The notes under the pieces are model-generated. The model worked only from the letters and a program-made list of their open reading frames with translations. It was not told the DNA's origin and made no database searches. Shown here piece by piece: positions 37,727 to 45,580 of a stretch of DNA of 64,000 nt. Source of the stretch: Acidobacteriota bacterium (lineage in GTDB: Bacteria > Acidobacteriota > Vicinamibacteria > Vicinamibacterales > UBA2999); NCBI GenBank assembly GCA_016871195.1, contig VFZN01000001.1:124001-188000 (forward strand). Direction: 5' to 3'. How positions within the stretch are numbered: position 1 is the stretch's first letter; every line of letters begins with the position of its first letter. A program made the translations under genes and the position numbers.

Positions 37727-39073
37727 CTAGACCCCCACGATGCCGAGCGGGGGAAAGCTGCGCCAGCGTCCGCGCGTGAAGTCGGGAAAGTCGACCGTGC
37801 GCGCCCGCGAGGCATTCGACCGCACACTCAGTTCGACCACCGCCGACAGCGCAGCGGCGTCGTACACGTTCATGTCAGTGGGCAGCCCCTCGCGCAGGCA
37901 CTTGATGAGGCGGTAATCCTCGATGTAGTCCATGCCGCCGTGGCCGGCCCCGGCCGCGCGTGCCTCCAGATCCTTCCAGAGCGGATGGTCATAGTCTCTG
38001 AGTGCCTCGGCGCCGTCGGTCCAGCGGTGCGGCGCACTGCGGCCCTCGATGTACAGGCGATTCGGATAGCCCTGGAATATGCCGCGTGTGCCCTGCACCT
38101 GATGAATGCGGCTGTACGGTCGCGGCAGGTTCGTGCAGTGCTGCACCATCACGGTGCGTCCGCGCACTGTCCTGATCAGGCTGGTGTTCACATCGCCCAA
38201 CACGTACTGCTCGCGCCGCTCGGGGGCATCGGCGGGAAAGTGCTCGCGCGCCCAGTCATAGAGACCGCGCGACGGACCGCTCATCGACACCAGATAGTCG
38301 AAGCGATCGCCGCGGTTGATGTCGAGGCAGTTGGCGATGGGGCCCAGGCCGTGCGTCGGATAGAGGTTGCCGTCGAGCTTCGTCGCCCATGCCCGGCGCC
38401 ACAGGCCTTCGTCTTTCTTCTCGAACTTGATCTCGCGCAGGTCGTGCAGATAGCCGCCCTCGACATGCAGAATCTCACCCAGCAGTCCCTGCCGGACAAT
38501 GTGGAAGACCATCATCTCCGGGCGGTCGTAGTTGCAGTTCTCCATCATCACGCAGTGGCGACGATGGGTTTCCGCCGATTCGACCAGCTTCCAGCAGTCC
38601 TCGATCGTCATCGCCGCCGGCACTTCGGTGGCGCCGTGCTTGCCGTTGGCCATGGCCGCCAGCAGCACGGGCACATGCCATTCCCACGGCGTGGCCGTGA
38701 AGACCAGATCGAGATCTTCGGTCTCGCACAGCCGCACAAAGTCGCGGGGCCCGCGCGTGTAGGCGCGTGGCGCCGGATGCCCCGCCGCCACCACCTGCTG
38801 TGTGGCCCAGTCGGTGCGCTCCTGACGCACGTCGCACACCGCCGTGATGCGGCACCCGGGCACCTTGAGGAAATTCTCAAGGTGGCTGCCGCCCTGCAGC
38901 CCGATGCCCACCATGCCGATGCGCACCAGGGGAATCGGAGGCGCCACCGGAAGCGTCGTCGTCTGGGCCTCCGTGGCGCGCACCGATGACAGCGTCGAGG
39001 CGCCGGCCGCCACGGCGGCACCGCCGATCTTCAGGAAATCACGTCGGTTCAAATCGTCAGTCGGCAGTGACAT
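37727..39073 (-). CDS. Gfo/Idh/MocA-family oxidoreductase with Tat signal
   Basis: A 448-residue protein. The N-terminus has a twin-arginine motif (LNRRDFLKIGGAAVAAGAS), implying export of the folded, cofactor-loaded enzyme. A Rossmann motif follows (VGIGLQGGSHLENFLK), then CDVRQERTDW, the ATPWEWHV strand, and the Gfo/Idh/MocA catalytic region KHGATEVPAA. The family uses NAD(P) on sugars and inositols or acts as a glycosidase with bound NAD. A glycoside-cleaving or sugar-epimerising role would fit its position upstream of a sugar transporter. First or second gene of the sugar operon. Confidence 0.83.
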   Translation of the reverse strand: MSLPTDDLNRRDFLKIGGAAVAAGASTLSSVRATEAQTTTLPVAPPIPLVRIGMVGIGLQGGSHLENFLKVPGCRITAVCDVRQERTDWATQQVVAAGHPAPRAYTRGPRDFVRLCETEDLDLVFTATPWEWHVPVLLAAMANGKHGATEVPAAMTIEDCWKLVESAETHRRHCVMMENCNYDRPEMMVFHIVRQGLLGEILHVEGGYLHDLREIKFEKKDEGLWRRAWATKLDGNLYPTHGLGPIANCLDINRGDRFDYLVSMSGPSRGLYDWAREHFPADAPERREQYVLGDVNTSLIRTVRGRTVMVQHCTNLPRPYSRIHQVQGTRGIFQGYPNRLYIEGRSAPHRWTDGAEALRDYDHPLWKDLEARAAGAGHGGMDYIEDYRLIKCLREGLPTDMNVYDAAALSAVVELSVRSNASRARTVDFPDFTRGRWRSFPPLGIVGV

Positions 39074-39115
39074 CGCAGTCCTCGGTGTAGGGCAGCGCCG
39101 GCCGTGCAGCGCACG

Positions 39116-39763
39116 TCAGGGTGTGGCGACCGGCAGGGCGACCGTTGCGCGCGTGCGATCCCACCACATCGCCAGCGTCGTGGCGGTGGGCGTCGTGTTC
39201 ACAAACGCGATCGTGAACTGCTCGAACGACAGGTCGTTGTCCTGCACCGTCATCGGCACGCGCACCAGCTCGAAGCGCGGGTCGTAGTTGTACGCGCCGT
39301 AGAGGTTCACCTTGTCATTCGGGTCGTACTTCGCCTGCACGGGCTGGTTGGTCAGGACGAGGGTCCACACGCCGGCCTTGAGGTCGACAAACACGTTGTA
39401 GGTACCCGGCGGCAGGGTCTTCCCTCCCAGCCGCAACGGCACCTGGGTCGTCAGGCGCGTGGTGTCGTTCGCGCCGGCGCGCCACACCGGGGCGCCGTCA
39501 GCGATGGCCTTCCCATACTCGGCACCGCTGCCGAAGATGCCGGTCCGTCCGCGCAGCAGCGGACGACCGTAGGTCACATGAATCCACTGACCATCCACAT
39601 AGCGACGGCCGCCCTGGGCTGTGGTCTCCCACCGCCCCGCCACCTGTACCGACGCCTGTCCGGCCGGCGAGGCTGGCAGCTTCACGTCCGGAATGGACTG
39701 GGCCGACACCGGCCCGGCGGTCAGCAGGGCCATCACCATCAGTCTCTGTGTCATTACGCGCAT
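39116..39763 (-). CDS. Exported DUF2911 protein
   Basis: A 215-residue protein with a signal peptide (about 1-22). The mature part matches DUF2911: VTYGRPLLRGRTGIFG, AGANDTTRLTTQVPLRLGGKTLPPGTYNVFV and the C-terminal LSFEQFTIAFVNTTPTATTLAMWWDRTRA. The function is unknown and the family is common in Acidobacteriota and Bacteroidota. The start is fixed by AAGGAG seven bases before the ATG. It lies 42 bases upstream of the sugar operon on the same strand and may be its first gene. Confidence 0.82.
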   Translation of the reverse strand: MRVMTQRLMVMALLTAGPVSAQSIPDVKLPASPAGQASVQVAGRWETTAQGGRRYVDGQWIHVTYGRPLLRGRTGIFGSGAEYGKAIADGAPVWRAGANDTTRLTTQVPLRLGGKTLPPGTYNVFVDLKAGVWTLVLTNQPVQAKYDPNDKVNLYGAYNYDPRFELVRVPMTVQDNDLSFEQFTIAFVNTTPTATTLAMWWDRTRATVALPVATP

Positions 39764-39846
39764 GGAACGCTCCTTGATGCCGGTCAGGTCCGGCAGGGTC
39801 TGTGCTGTGTGCGAGTCTATCCGAGCCACGACCCGGCGTTCGCAGC

Positions 39847-39852
39847 TAGAAT
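39847..39852 (+). promoter_or_regulatory. Candidate -10 box TAGAAT, leaderless type
   Basis: TAGAAT lies six bases before the ATG of the BMC gene. The GAGG between the box and the ATG is too close to the predicted transcript start to act as a normal Shine-Dalgarno. Confidence 0.5.
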
Positions 39853-39858
39853 GAGGCC

Positions 39859-40173
39859 ATGGCTGACTCCCCTCACTACGGCGATGCGCTCGGAATGGTC
39901 GAAACCCGCGGGCTCGTGGGCCTCATCGAGGCGGCCGACGCCATGGTCAAGACCGCCAATGTCACCTTTGTCGGATGGCAGAAGGTCGATGCCGGCCTCG
40001 TCACGGCCATCATCCGTGGCGACGTCGGATCGGTCAAGGCGGCCACCGACGCCGGGGCCGCAGCCGCGCGGCGGGTCGGTGAGCTGGTCGGGGTGCATGT
40101 CATTCCGCGGCCGGGCGACGACCTCGAACGCATCTTCCCCATCATCCCCACGCTGCCCGGGCAGGGTCGCTGA
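39859..40173 (+). CDS. Bacterial microcompartment hexameric shell protein (BMC-H, EutM/PduA-like)
   Basis: A 104-residue single BMC-domain protein. The sequence [20 protein letters not shown], then [25 protein letters not shown] and [17 protein letters not shown] is close to EutM/CcmK-type shell hexamers; the pore-lining loop and hexamer-edge residues are in place. Neighbouring genes are DUF2911 (divergent) and pterin dehydratase (convergent). No other shell protein, vertex pentamer, aldehyde dehydrogenase or signature enzyme is in the window, so this is an orphan shell gene here. Confidence 0.9.
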   Translation: MADSPHYGDALGMVETRGLVGLIEAADAMVKTANVTFVGWQKVDAGLVTAIIRGDVGSVKAATDAGAAAARRVGELVGVHVIPRPGDDLERIFPIIPTLPGQGR

Positions 40174-40217
40174 CGCGCGCAGACGACCGACAGCCCGTCA
40201 GTGCTGGTCAGCGCGGG

Positions 40218-40535
40218 TCAGCTCGGGTCGCCGAATTCCCGCAGGTGCGGCAGGGCGGCGGCCACCTCGTCGGCCATCTGCGCCCCCTCGGCGTCCTTCA
40301 TCGTGACGCCGCCCTCACTGTGGGTTGAATACCGCACGACGACTCGGCGGTAGTGAATGGCGAGGTCGGGATGGTGATCGCTCGCCTCGGCCCCGGGCAC
40401 CAGCGCACTCACGAACAGCACGGCTTCCGGAAAGTCTTCGAAGGCAAACGTCTTTTGCAGCGCATCGCCCTCGATCGACCAGCCGGGCAGGTCGGCGACG
40501 ACGCGGGCACACTCTTCGGCAGTGAGGCGAGACAT
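40218..40535 (-). CDS. phhB: Pterin-4a-carbinolamine dehydratase
   Basis: A 105-residue protein with the full PCD signature: LPGWSIEGDALQKTFAF, ASDHHPDLAIHYRRVVVRYSTHSEGGVTMKD. It dehydrates 4a-hydroxytetrahydrobiopterin during pterin-dependent aromatic amino acid hydroxylation; in bacteria without phenylalanine hydroxylase it may serve another pterin or molybdopterin role. No hydroxylase gene is adjacent. TATAGT lies six bases before the ATG. Confidence 0.9.
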   Translation of the reverse strand: MSRLTAEECARVVADLPGWSIEGDALQKTFAFEDFPEAVLFVSALVPGAEASDHHPDLAIHYRRVVVRYSTHSEGGVTMKDAEGAQMADEVAAALPHLREFGDPS

Positions 40536-40541
40536 GCCAGC

Positions 40542-40547
40542 ACTATA
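40542..40547 (-). promoter_or_regulatory. Candidate -10 box TATAGT, leaderless type
   Basis: TATAGT on the minus strand, six bases before the pterin dehydratase ATG, with no Shine-Dalgarno. Confidence 0.55.
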
Positions 40548-40577
40548 GATGGAAACACGCCCGGTCCGCGGCGCCGG

Positions 40578-41687
40578 TCAGAGGCGCGCGCCGAACCGGT
40601 CGGGACGCATCCCGGCAGGCACCGCCGCCTGCGGATCGCGCGCGAGCCGCTGCACGAGATGCGCGGTGTACGGGGCCAGCAGCACGCCATTCCGATAGTG
40701 CCCGGTCGCATAAATCACGGCCGGCACCACTGCCGAACGTCCGATCAGGGGCAGGTCATCAGGACTTTTCGGACGCAGGCCCGTCCGGGCCTCAATCACG
40801 GGCGAGTGAGCCAGGGCCGGAATCAGCGCCGCCGCCATCTGCCGCAGACCGGCACAGCCGTCCTCGGTGAGCGACTCATCGAACCCGACATCCTCCACCG
40901 TCGCGCCGGCCAGCACCGTGCCGTCGGGCCAGGGCACCAGATATCCTGCCGTGCCCCAGATGACCCGGTGCAGCAACCCGGGCGATGCCTGCAGCTGCAG
41001 CAGCTGTCCGCGAATCGGCGTCACCGGCACCGGGTCGGCGCCCTCAACGGTCACCTGCGATGACCAGCTGCCTGCGGCCATGACCACGACGTCGGCCGTC
41101 CAGGTACGGGAGGCCGTGCGCACCTCGGCCGAGCCCTGGGGACCGGACGCAATCTGCACGGCACCGGTGTGCGTGTGCACACGGGTGCCTCTGGCCATCG
41201 CGGCCCCGAGCGCAGCGCGCGTCAGCGACCCCACACCCACGAAGCCGTGCATCGGCACGAGCAGGGCGCCCGTGGCCTCGCGGTTGATGGCAGGTTCGAC
41301 CTCGTCGAGCAGAGCGGCAGGGACCCAGCGGCCCTCGATACCGGCCTGCCAGAGCAGCCCTGACTCGGTGCCGAGTCGCTCGGCCTCCGGCACGGTCAGC
41401 GCCACTTCGAGGGTGCCCCCGCGGGCATACACCACCGGCTGGCCGCTGTCTCGCGTCAGCTGTTGCACGAACGTGTCATACAGCTCGAGGCCCTCGTGTC
41501 CGAGCGTCCGCAGCGGCGAGGCCGGGGCCCCTTCGATGTACGGCGCCAGCACACCGGCCGACGCCCGCGTGGCCCCCTCACCCGGGCTTCGGGCATCAAT
41601 CACATCGACGTCATAGCCGGCCTGCACCAGCGACCACGCCACCGTGGCGCCGATGACGCCGGCGCCGACAACGACTGCAGAAGTCAC
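40578..41687 (-). CDS. thiO: Glycine oxidase ThiO-like FAD-dependent oxidoreductase
   Basis: A 369-residue DAO-family flavoprotein: dinucleotide motif VVVGAGVIGATVAWSL, RASAGVLAPYIEG, C-terminal GLRPKSPDDLPLIGRS and ATGHYRNGVLLAPYTA, the last being very characteristic of ThiO. It would oxidise glycine to iminoglycine for the thiazole part of thiamine. No thiS, thiG or thiF is adjacent, so thiamine synthesis is inferred only from family. The start is a GTG, six bases after TAGAAT. Confidence 0.85.
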   Translation of the reverse strand: MTSAVVVGAGVIGATVAWSLVQAGYDVDVIDARSPGEGATRASAGVLAPYIEGAPASPLRTLGHEGLELYDTFVQQLTRDSGQPVVYARGGTLEVALTVPEAERLGTESGLLWQAGIEGRWVPAALLDEVEPAINREATGALLVPMHGFVGVGSLTRAALGAAMARGTRVHTHTGAVQIASGPQGSAEVRTASRTWTADVVVMAAGSWSSQVTVEGADPVPVTPIRGQLLQLQASPGLLHRVIWGTAGYLVPWPDGTVLAGATVEDVGFDESLTEDGCAGLRQMAAALIPALAHSPVIEARTGLRPKSPDDLPLIGRSAVVPAVIYATGHYRNGVLLAPYTAHLVQRLARDPQAAVPAGMRPDRFGARL

Positions 41688-41693
41688 GCGTGC

Positions 41694-41699
41694 ATTCTA
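41694..41699 (-). promoter_or_regulatory. Candidate -10 box TAGAAT, leaderless type
   Basis: TAGAAT on the minus strand, six bases before the ThiO GTG, lying in the 27-base gap after the TonB receptor gene. Confidence 0.55.
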
Positions 41700-41714
41700 T
41701 CTGCGCCTTCCGCC

Positions 41715-44378
41715 TCAGAGCCCCAGCGACAGGCCCACTTCGATGCGTCGGGGCGCCCCGGCCGAGGTGGCCTGCCCGAAGAAGGGTGACAGCTGGTTGC
41801 CGACGAACCTGTTGTAGTTGACGTAGTTCAACACGTTGGAAATCTGCGCGTAGACGTCGAGGCGATACCGCTGGTTGGCACCTTCCATGATCATGATCTG
41901 CGGCCCGTCGCCACCACCGCCACCAGGACCGCCGCCCATGCCGCGCTGTGCAGAGGCCGACCCACCCGCGCGCGGCGTCCGTGCTGCGGCGCCGGCTCCC
42001 GGGGGCATCATCGGCGGCCGCCCCGGGCCGGCCGCGGTCCCACCGAAGCCGAATGACTTGTTGATGCGCAGGCTCGCGTTGAGTGAGCCCGCCCCACGAC
42101 CCGAGTTGCGTCCGACGCCGGGTGCGCGATCGGTGAACACCGTGTCGCCGTTGTCGTCGCGGCCCGTCGTGATGTTGTAGGGCGCCGCCGAGGCCATCTG
42201 CATGTTGAATCCGAGCCTCAGACCATAAGCCACCGGCGCATTGACGTTGACGAAAAGCCGATGGCGGATGTCCTGCATCGACGGTCCCCAGTCAACGTCG
42301 GGATTGATGCTGTCCGAGGGCAGCGCCGTCGCCGAATCGGCATGGTTGCGCACGCGGCCCAGCTGATACATCACGTTCGAAAAGATCCGCAGCCGCTCGT
42401 GGCGGGCATTGAGGCTCAGCGTGAGCCGATCGCTGGCGCGGCGGCCCGTCGACTGAATGTCGGTGATGTTGCCAGCCGACGGCACCGGCCGCACACCGTT
42501 GACTGGCGCGTTCACGTTGACCGATCGCAGCGCGCCGGTGCCGCGCGTCATCATGTAGTCGGCGCGCAGCGACACCGTGGGTGTCAGCGGTCGATCGACA
42601 CCAATCGACGCCTGCTGGATGATCGGCTGCCGCAGATCGGCCGCGCGGATGATGCTGGGCGGCAGCACCTCGCCGCCCCCACCCGTCGAGGGAAACAGCG
42701 GATCGCGCACGACCATGTCGACCTGCCGCCGGCCATCGACACGCATCGTCTGCTCATGAAGGTCCGACTCGTACCAGTCATAGAAGATGCCGTAGCCGCC
42801 GCGCACCGTGGTCTTCCGGTTCGCATTCCACGTGAAGGCCGCACGCGGCGCCATATTGAACCGGTCGCGCACCTGCGTCTGCACCTCCTGCCGCAGCCCC
42901 ACGCTGACCGACAGCGTCTTTGCCAGCCGGAAATCGTCCTGCACGAACCACCCGGCCTTGACCTGCGAATACGCCACCAGCGGGTCGCCGATGCGCACCG
43001 TATAGGTGGCCGGCACCCCCAGCTGATAATTGGCCAGACTGGTGAACACATACACGCCGTTGAAGTTCTGCTGCTGCGTGCTGCGCCAGCGACCGGCTTC
43101 GATCAGCAGCCCCGCGCGCAGGCTATGACGCCGGCCGATGGTGAAGTCGATGTTCTGTGCGAACTCGATCTCATGACTGCTGCGCACACCGCTTTGGCCG
43201 GCACCGCCTGACGTGAAGGCATCGTTCACCCTGAACGTCGGCAGATCGGAATACGGCGTGGTCGACCCGTCGCTGCGGGTCCACTCGATCTTGGTTTCAC
43301 GGAAGACCTTGCGGCCAATGACGCCGGTGCTGCGCAGGCGAACCGTATCGTTCACCTGCCGCGTGTCGTAGCCCCGCTCCGGCATATCGAAATCGCCGAC
43401 GCCAAGATTCTCGCGGTCGGTCGTGCGGTGGTCGAACTCGAGCCGCAGCTGCCCGTTGCTGCCAATGCTGTGGTCCACGCGGGCGTTGATGCCCAGTCCG
43501 TCGTTGGTATTTTTCGCCAGCCCCGCCACAGGAGCCGCGGACGGCGACGCCTGCGCGCGAATCGTGCGCGAGTCGTACGAGAAGTTGCCGTCCACACCAA
43601 TCGACATCCCGGTACGGCCTTTGACCATCGGGCCCTGAACCGACACGTTGAACCGCTGCTGCTGCGTGGGTTCCTTGATCGGCGCAAAGGCATTGCGCGC
43701 ATTCAGGGCATCGTCGCGGAAGCCGAGATTCCCGCGCCCGCGCCAGTTGCCCATGCCCGGGCGCGTGATGATTTCCACGCGCACCATGCCCGCGTCGTGA
43801 TACTCGGAGGAAAAGGAATTGCTATTGAACCGCACCTGCTGAATCTGATCCTTCGGCGGCAGGCGTCCCCCGCGGAATCCGTCGACAAAAATCTGCGCCC
43901 CGGGGCCGGCCATCTGCGCCAGTTGCTCGGCCATCTCGTCGGGGTCGTCCGACAGCGCGTCGATTTCATCGGCCGTCAGCGTCTGCGTGAATCCATTGTC
44001 GCGGCGCTCCTCGGCTGACCGTTCCGCCACGGTCACTTTCTCAGACAGCGCCACCTGCAGCGTGGCCTCGGCGGTGTTCGTACCCCGGCGCACCGTCACC
44101 GACTGCATCAGGGTGCGGAAGCCATCAGCCGACGTCTGCACCTGATACGCCCCGGGCAAGAGGCCGGCAAACGTCGCCACACCTTCGCCGTCCACGCGGC
44201 TGTCGCGCACGCCACCGGAGGCATCGGTCACGGTCACGACCGCATGCGGCAGTGCCAGTCCCGTCGCATCCTTCACCGATACCTTCAGTGTGCCCGTGCC
44301 TGCCGGTCCCTGCGCCCACGCAGGCGCAACCAGCAGGCCGCAGACGAAGACCCACACCCCGACCAGAATTCCGCGCAT
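41715..44378 (-). CDS. Oar-like TonB-dependent receptor with carboxypeptidase-regulatory domain
   Basis: An 887-residue outer-membrane protein. It has a signal peptide (1-22), a CarboxypepD_reg-like beta-sandwich (about 28-110, LKVSVKDATGLALPHAVVTVTD), a plug domain (about 130-215, with IFVDGFRGGRLPPKDQIQQV) and a long beta-barrel ending in an aromatic-poor VGLSLGL. A Gly/Pro-rich insertion near 800-850 (PGRPPMMPPGAGAAARTP) lies in a late barrel loop. Such receptors import large or scarce substrates or act as adhesins; the ligand is unknown. It starts one base after the LolA-like gene stop, so the two form an operon. Confidence 0.83.
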   Translation of the reverse strand: MRGILVGVWVFVCGLLVAPAWAQGPAGTGTLKVSVKDATGLALPHAVVTVTDASGGVRDSRVDGEGVATFAGLLPGAYQVQTSADGFRTLMQSVTVRRGTNTAEATLQVALSEKVTVAERSAEERRDNGFTQTLTADEIDALSDDPDEMAEQLAQMAGPGAQIFVDGFRGGRLPPKDQIQQVRFNSNSFSSEYHDAGMVRVEIITRPGMGNWRGRGNLGFRDDALNARNAFAPIKEPTQQQRFNVSVQGPMVKGRTGMSIGVDGNFSYDSRTIRAQASPSAAPVAGLAKNTNDGLGINARVDHSIGSNGQLRLEFDHRTTDRENLGVGDFDMPERGYDTRQVNDTVRLRSTGVIGRKVFRETKIEWTRSDGSTTPYSDLPTFRVNDAFTSGGAGQSGVRSSHEIEFAQNIDFTIGRRHSLRAGLLIEAGRWRSTQQQNFNGVYVFTSLANYQLGVPATYTVRIGDPLVAYSQVKAGWFVQDDFRLAKTLSVSVGLRQEVQTQVRDRFNMAPRAAFTWNANRKTTVRGGYGIFYDWYESDLHEQTMRVDGRRQVDMVVRDPLFPSTGGGGEVLPPSIIRAADLRQPIIQQASIGVDRPLTPTVSLRADYMMTRGTGALRSVNVNAPVNGVRPVPSAGNITDIQSTGRRASDRLTLSLNARHERLRIFSNVMYQLGRVRNHADSATALPSDSINPDVDWGPSMQDIRHRLFVNVNAPVAYGLRLGFNMQMASAAPYNITTGRDDNGDTVFTDRAPGVGRNSGRGAGSLNASLRINKSFGFGGTAAGPGRPPMMPPGAGAAARTPRAGGSASAQRGMGGGPGGGGGDGPQIMIMEGANQRYRLDVYAQISNVLNYVNYNRFVGNQLSPFFGQATSAGAPRRIEVGLSLGL

Positions 44379-44379
44379 G

Positions 44380-45459
44380 CTAGCCCTTCGGTTTGGCGAA
44401 TTCGGTCGGCTTGATCGACGGGTTCACGCGATACTTCTCGACCGTCCACTCCTCGTTGGGCTGGCCGTCGATCGAGATACTGAAACGATGCGGCAGCATC
44501 ACGCCGTTCACCTTCTTGTAGTCGGACAGATACATCGCAAACTGGGACGGCTGGGGGGGACCCTGTCGCCGCATCTCCTCGATACGCTGGCGCATCTCCT
44601 CCTCGGTGGGGCGCTGTCGGGCCGCATCCTGTCCGTCCGGTGCAGGGGGTGCGCCCCCGGCTGGAGGACCACCCGCCATGGTGTTCCCCCCGGGCGGCGG
44701 GCCACCAGGCCCGGCGCCGCGTGCAGCTCCGGGCCCACCTCCGGGGCCGCCGCCAGGCCCGCCGCGGCGCCCACCAGGGCCACCGGCGATCATCACGCGC
44801 GGCCTGATCTCCTGATACTGCAGCATCACCGGCAGGTGCGTCGCCTGGTCGATGAACAGCTTCACCGGACGACCAGCCTCGTCCGTAATGGCCAGCACGT
44901 CGGCCTTGCCTTCGGGTGACTCGACGACGCCACCGTCGGTGAACGGGGTCGTGCTATCAACCAGGAGCGCCACGGTCCAGCGCTGCAATTCCATCTTCAT
45001 GCGGCGGATGCGCGCCTGCGCCTGCTGTTCTTCGGTCAGGGCGCCTCCGGGTCCGCCGGGACCACCCGGTCCCCCGGGCCCGCGAATCACCATTTGCATG
45101 TTGCCGCCACCCATGCCGCCGCGATTCTGCATGTCGTCCCACGCGTCGGTGCCGTCAAAGCCCGAGATGTGCTCGACCGTTGGGCCGTTGACCATCCCGC
45201 CCATGCCCATCTCTTCGCTCCGGCGCAGCTTGTCGGGCCGTGACAGCAGCAGGGCGATGGTGCCTTCCATGTCGCGCTGGCCCATCGAACGGCGGAAGGG
45301 CCCCTCCGCGCTGAGGGTCTTCAGCGCCTCAAGGGCAGGTCCACCCAGTGCGCGCCGGGTTTCGGCGACGATAGTGGCTGCGCGGTCCTGGGCAAGGAGG
45401 GGCGCACTGGTGCTGACGGCCGCCAGCAGCGCCGCGGTGCAAAGCAGGTGTAGGTTCAT
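44380..45459 (-). CDS. Exported LolA-like protein with Gly-rich insertions
   Basis: A 359-residue protein with a signal peptide (1-23). The N-terminal part (TIVAETRRALGGPALEALKTL, EGTIALLLSRPDKLRR) resembles outer-membrane lipoprotein-sorting or sigma-E regulatory-like beta folds seen beside TonB receptors in this phylum. Two GGPGGPGG-type runs (about 127-140 and 230-255) interrupt the domain. It is followed after one base by the TonB-dependent receptor, suggesting a shared job at the outer membrane. No precise function can be given. TATAGT lies seven bases before the ATG. Confidence 0.7.
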   Translation of the reverse strand: MNLHLLCTAALLAAVSTSAPLLAQDRAATIVAETRRALGGPALEALKTLSAEGPFRRSMGQRDMEGTIALLLSRPDKLRRSEEMGMGGMVNGPTVEHISGFDGTDAWDDMQNRGGMGGGNMQMVIRGPGGPGGPGGPGGALTEEQQAQARIRRMKMELQRWTVALLVDSTTPFTDGGVVESPEGKADVLAITDEAGRPVKLFIDQATHLPVMLQYQEIRPRVMIAGGPGGRRGGPGGGPGGGPGAARGAGPGGPPPGGNTMAGGPPAGGAPPAPDGQDAARQRPTEEEMRQRIEEMRRQGPPQPSQFAMYLSDYKKVNGVMLPHRFSISIDGQPNEEWTVEKYRVNPSIKPTEFAKPKG

Positions 45460-45466
45460 GGCCACC

Positions 45467-45472
45467 ACTATA
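45467..45472 (-). promoter_or_regulatory. Candidate -10 box TATAGT with -35 CTGTCA
   Basis: On the minus strand TATAGT is seven bases before ATG 45459, and CTGTCA stands 16 bases further upstream as a possible -35. This is the best two-part promoter among the leaderless candidates. Confidence 0.5.
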
Positions 45473-45566
45473 GACGTGGAACGGGCCATGACAGTTTTTA
45501 AGCACTCGAAAAATCTTCCTGTTCCGCCCGGGGGCCGGCCTGACGGGACGGTCTCGGGCCGCATGC

Positions 45567-45572
45567 TAGACT
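45567..45572 (+). promoter_or_regulatory. Candidate -10 box TAGACT
   Basis: TAGACT lies eight bases before the ATG of the histidine kinase gene. Confidence 0.4.
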
Positions 45573-45580
45573 CCGGCCTG

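Noticed and set aside
44600-45100. GGPGG-type runs as a DNA repeat or CRISPR-like array.
   Set aside because: They are irregular codon-level Gly/Pro low complexity within a continuous coding sequence; repeat length and spacing are not constant.
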